NCBI RefSeq assembly: GCF_006538165.1
Contig: NZ_BDLU01000070.1
Span: 1-64,000 of the forward strand
Length of the DNA: 64,000 nucleotides
Direction: 5' to 3'
Origin: Komagataeibacter diospyri
GTDB lineage: Bacteria; Pseudomonadota; Alphaproteobacteria; Acetobacterales; Acetobacteraceae
Part shown: piece after piece, positions 61,603 to 64,000 of the stretch
How positions within the stretch are numbered: the stretch's first letter is position 1
Layout: the number at the start of each line of letters is the position of its first letter
The notes under the pieces: model-generated
The model's input: the letters and a program-made list of their open reading frames with translations, nothing else
Told to the model about the DNA's origin: nothing
Databases searched by the model: none
Translations under genes and position numbers: made by a program

Positions 61603-63825
61603 ATGGCCGTTGAAGCCTATGAAATCGGCGTAAACCTCGTCGCCAATGCTGCCCGCGTGACGGGGCCGATTGGCGAAATGATCGAGGCTCTGGAACGTCT
61701 GCTGTCCGCCCAGCGGGAGGCGCAGCAGGGCTTTAACGGCATGGTGTCGTCGCTGGGCGGCGCACGCCGTCTGGCTGGCGGCATGGCCGACGACATGGAG
61801 CGCGCGGCCCGTGCTGCGCGGGATATTGCTTCCAGTTCCGGTCGGTTTCGTGGTGGCGGTTCTTCGCGCGGAAGCTATGGAGGCGATGGCGGTAACGCGC
61901 GTGGCACTTCCGCGCCGCCGATGCCGCCGGTTCCTCCTGCTGACCTCGGGCGCGGCAGCTACGTTTCGCCATATTCCGCCGCCGCCACCCATGTGCCCGG
62001 TGCGCCGCAACTGCTCCTGCCGCCGCCGGAAGTGCGCACGCCGGGAACCGCGCTGATGGTGCTGCCCAATCAGGGCGACAGCATGGGGAATGGGGCCAAT
62101 TTCCGCGCATCCGTGCGCCCTACGGATTACCAGCCCAACTGGACGACGCCGCCATTCTCCATGAATGGGGAACACGGGCCATACCCATACAACGGCCCCC
62201 ATGCCGTCAATCCGGGTGAAGTAGGAGAGGGGGTGATGGCGGCCCGTGGGGCACTGTCTGGTATCGGTATGCCGCGCGTTGGGCCGCTGGCGGCTGGAAT
62301 GGCCGCATACGCTGGGATGCATGGGGTGGGGGAGACGCTTGGGTCCGCGTTCAACCAGACCGGCCAGTATGACCAGACGTTCTTGAGCATGCAGGGCGAT
62401 CCTGTGGCGCGCGCAAACATGTCGGCGATCATGGCGAGCGCAGATAAAGCGCTGAGGAACAACCCTTTCTTGACCGCACCAGAGTCAGCTCAGATCGCGC
62501 AGGACGCCTTTGAGCTAAGCGGCGGCAATATGGAAGAGCAGGATCCGATTGCCGTCCTGCTAAATAGGGTAAACCGAACGTTTCAGGCCCAAGGGAAGTC
62601 TCCCGAGGCCGCTATGGCAGAAAGTAAAGCGTTCATCCGCGCCCAGGATATTTCGAACAGGTTCTATAACCCACGAACAGGTGAATTCGATCTAGACCGC
62701 GCCGCTCGGTCGACCGAATCCGCTCTGGGGATGCATATCGCCAACCAGCAGTTCATGAGCGGACAAAAATATTTGACGTTTGCCCGGTCAGCCGGAGTCG
62801 CCGCTCAGCATATGTCCGATGAGGGCACGCTGAATATGGCTCATTTCATCGACGTAAATCCAAGCCGGGCTGCAACCGCCGTTAAGTCCCTCGAGAACCT
62901 TTTCGGAGGCGATCATACGCGCATGACCGATAAAGATTTCGCATATTTTAGCCACTTGGGTTTGACGGGAAAAAACGGTCAGTTTTTAGGGCAGGATCAA
63001 CTTGCCTCCGACCCTATTGGATGGATTACGCATTACCTGTCTCCGCTGATAAAGAGCCATCCGGAACTTCTCGGCCATATCCAGAGGATGAATGTGGCCG
63101 ATCTCGCGGCGGAAACGACAGGCGCTGAAGGGAATATCGCAAGACAGTATGCTACCGCCAAGCGGACAGACGCTGCTCGCGCCGTGACCGCCATGGAAAG
63201 CGGGCAACGGGATCAGTCTCTCATCATGCACACAGCGTGGGAGCGACTTGAATTCACCATAGGCCGTGCCGCACAGGGTCCGTTCATCAGTTCGCTGCAA
63301 TCACTGACCAATGCCTTCAATGGGATCAGTGATTTCGTGGGAAAGCATCCGGATGACATTCGGCAGTTTGCTAATGATATTTCGGCCCTGATTAATGTTA
63401 TTGGTGCCATCGCTGGCGGCATCGGCAAAATTATGGGTATGGTGCCGGGGCCAATCCGACGCATCCTTGAGAGTGCCGCTGCAGGCGCAGCCACAGGTGC
63501 GATCGGGGGGTCGGTAATACCAGGACTAGGAACGGCTGCTGGGGCGATAACTGGAGCGGCTGGAGGCGTTGTTTTGGGCGTTACGAACGAAGCGAGTCAC
63601 CAAGCTAGTCGCATTTCAACCATGCAGTATCCGCAGGTGAGCGGTAGCAGTGCGCAGCATGTGGGGACGGCGCAGATCGTGGTCATGATGCCCAATGGCC
63701 GAGAATTGGCGTCAGCAGTGCAGGAAGTGCAGTTCCAGCAAGCCAGGCAGGAGCTGCGATCGAGCGGGACCGCTCCTGATGTGGTGCAGTACCCGCAGTT
63801 GCCGGGGAGGGCGATTGGAAGGTGA
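61603..63825 (+). CDS. Tail tape measure protein
   Basis: 740 residues, long, with an N-terminal helical start (PIGEMIEALERLLSAQREAQ), Gly/Pro/Ser-rich linker (110-230), helical middle, and a hydrophobic, Gly-rich segment near 590-665 (GAIAGGIGKIMGMVPGPIRR, then AAGAITGAAGGVVLGV) for membrane insertion. It sets tail length; about 740 residues implies a tail of roughly 110 nm by the usual ~0.15 nm per residue rule. From about 62,400 to 63,400 base composition shifts to a lower GC. Confidence 0.85.
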   Translation: MAVEAYEIGVNLVANAARVTGPIGEMIEALERLLSAQREAQQGFNGMVSSLGGARRLAGGMADDMERAARAARDIASSSGRFRGGGSSRGSYGGDGGNARGTSAPPMPPVPPADLGRGSYVSPYSAAATHVPGAPQLLLPPPEVRTPGTALMVLPNQGDSMGNGANFRASVRPTDYQPNWTTPPFSMNGEHGPYPYNGPHAVNPGEVGEGVMAARGALSGIGMPRVGPLAAGMAAYAGMHGVGETLGSAFNQTGQYDQTFLSMQGDPVARANMSAIMASADKALRNNPFLTAPESAQIAQDAFELSGGNMEEQDPIAVLLNRVNRTFQAQGKSPEAAMAESKAFIRAQDISNRFYNPRTGEFDLDRAARSTESALGMHIANQQFMSGQKYLTFARSAGVAAQHMSDEGTLNMAHFIDVNPSRAATAVKSLENLFGGDHTRMTDKDFAYFSHLGLTGKNGQFLGQDQLASDPIGWITHYLSPLIKSHPELLGHIQRMNVADLAAETTGAEGNIARQYATAKRTDAARAVTAMESGQRDQSLIMHTAWERLEFTIGRAAQGPFISSLQSLTNAFNGISDFVGKHPDDIRQFANDISALINVIGAIAGGIGKIMGMVPGPIRRILESAAAGAATGAIGGSVIPGLGTAAGAITGAAGGVVLGVTNEASHQASRISTMQYPQVSGSSAQHVGTAQIVVMMPNGRELASAVQEVQFQQARQELRSSGTAPDVVQYPQLPGRAIGR

Positions 63826-63876
63826 TGCCGGGATAGATTATAGGCATCCGCTTCTATAAAGGTTGTTTCAACCAAT

Positions 63877-64000
63877 ATGGAGGATCGCGTGGCGGACAAA
63901 GCTGGATGGAAAAAAGGTGCAGGATGGTGTCTGCTTGGAACGGTAGGCGTCCTATTCTTGTACAACTTGGGCGCCCATCAAGATGGCAACCATCCAGCCT
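63877..64000 (+). CDS. Small membrane protein, partial at window edge
   Basis: Reading open to the window end (KAGWKKGAGWCLLGTVGVLF, then YNLGAHQDGN). The first ATG is at 63877, and a GTG at 63889 with GGAGG 6 bases upstream is as likely. One hydrophobic helix. Function unknown; it follows the tape measure gene. Confidence 0.5.
   Translation, partial: MEDRVADKAGWKKGAGWCLLGTVGVLFLYNLGAHQDGNHPA

Larger units (their letters stand above)
29530..64000. mobile_element. Temperate contractile-tailed prophage, left end to window edge
   Basis: Gene order is that of a lambda-like temperate phage genome: integrase and excisionase, leftward recombination operon, divergent repressor/Cro immunity region, rightward replication genes, late regulator, terminase, head and tail. 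A tail sheath gene indicates a myovirus morphology. The left boundary is placed between the broken nuoF and the integrase stop. The right end, with lysis, baseplate, fibre genes and attR, is beyond 64,000. All modules seen in the window look intact, so the prophage could be inducible. Confidence 0.93.

Overview
The window reads as chromosome of an acetic acid bacterium (Acetobacteraceae; a Komagataeibacter/Gluconacetobacter-like host is my best inference). The support is a high-GC genome, an IS5-family element with GGCTCAGGAC ends of the kind common in these bacteria, a large TonB-dependent receptor and a complex I operon with alphaproteobacterial-type subunits. No database search was possible, so genus is not established.

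Host region, 1-29,529. The left edge holds the start of a GH32 fructosidase on the minus strand. Next come a Tat-exported alpha/beta hydrolase with a 9-copy 9-bp tandem repeat in its leader, a small secreted protein, and a probable minus-strand unit of OmpR-type regulator, histidine kinase and Tat-exported beta-propeller protein (7,014 down to 2,901). A DHA2-type MFS exporter, a decayed IS5-family element (8,986-9,747) and a DUF2905 membrane protein follow. A four-gene plus-strand cluster (10,290-17,675) has a TonB receptor, an APC permease, a PuuB-like FAD amine oxidase and a MocR-type regulator, suggesting uptake and oxidation of an amine or amino acid. A CBS-domain protein and the complex I genes nuoN-M-L-K-J-I-H-G-F run on the minus strand with mostly 4-bp overlaps.

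Prophage, about 29,530 to beyond 64,000. nuoF is cut: only its last 304 codons remain, and a tyrosine integrase gene ends 28 bp away. The prophage has split nuoF and separated nuoF'-N from nuoA-E and the native promoter. Its left arm (38,034 down to 29,558, minus strand) is a compact early operon: a hexapeptide-repeat protein, small unknowns, an Erf annealing protein, a YqaJ exonuclease, a ThyX-like thymidylate synthase, a DUF3310 protein, a putative excisionase and the integrase. An immunity region (38,065-39,964) has an XRE repressor, a Cro/YdaS-like protein, three 17-bp operators between them, and a perfect copy of the operator at the head of the leftward operon. The right arm carries an S4-like protein, SSB, SF2 helicase, VRR-NUC nuclease, Toprim-AAA primase/helicase, a large inverted repeat, a likely late regulator, and a contractile-tail morphogenesis module: terminase, portal, scaffold, capsid, an Ntn-hydrolase-like protein, sheath, tube, tail chaperone with a -1 frameshift, and tape measure. 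Lysis, baseplate and fibre genes and the right attachment site lie outside the window.

Most notable are the interrupted nuoF, the four-site operator set, the canonical A AAA AAC slippery site, the 30/32-bp inverted repeat beside the replication module, and the Ntn-hydrolase in the head module. I found no rRNA, tRNA or CRISPR array.
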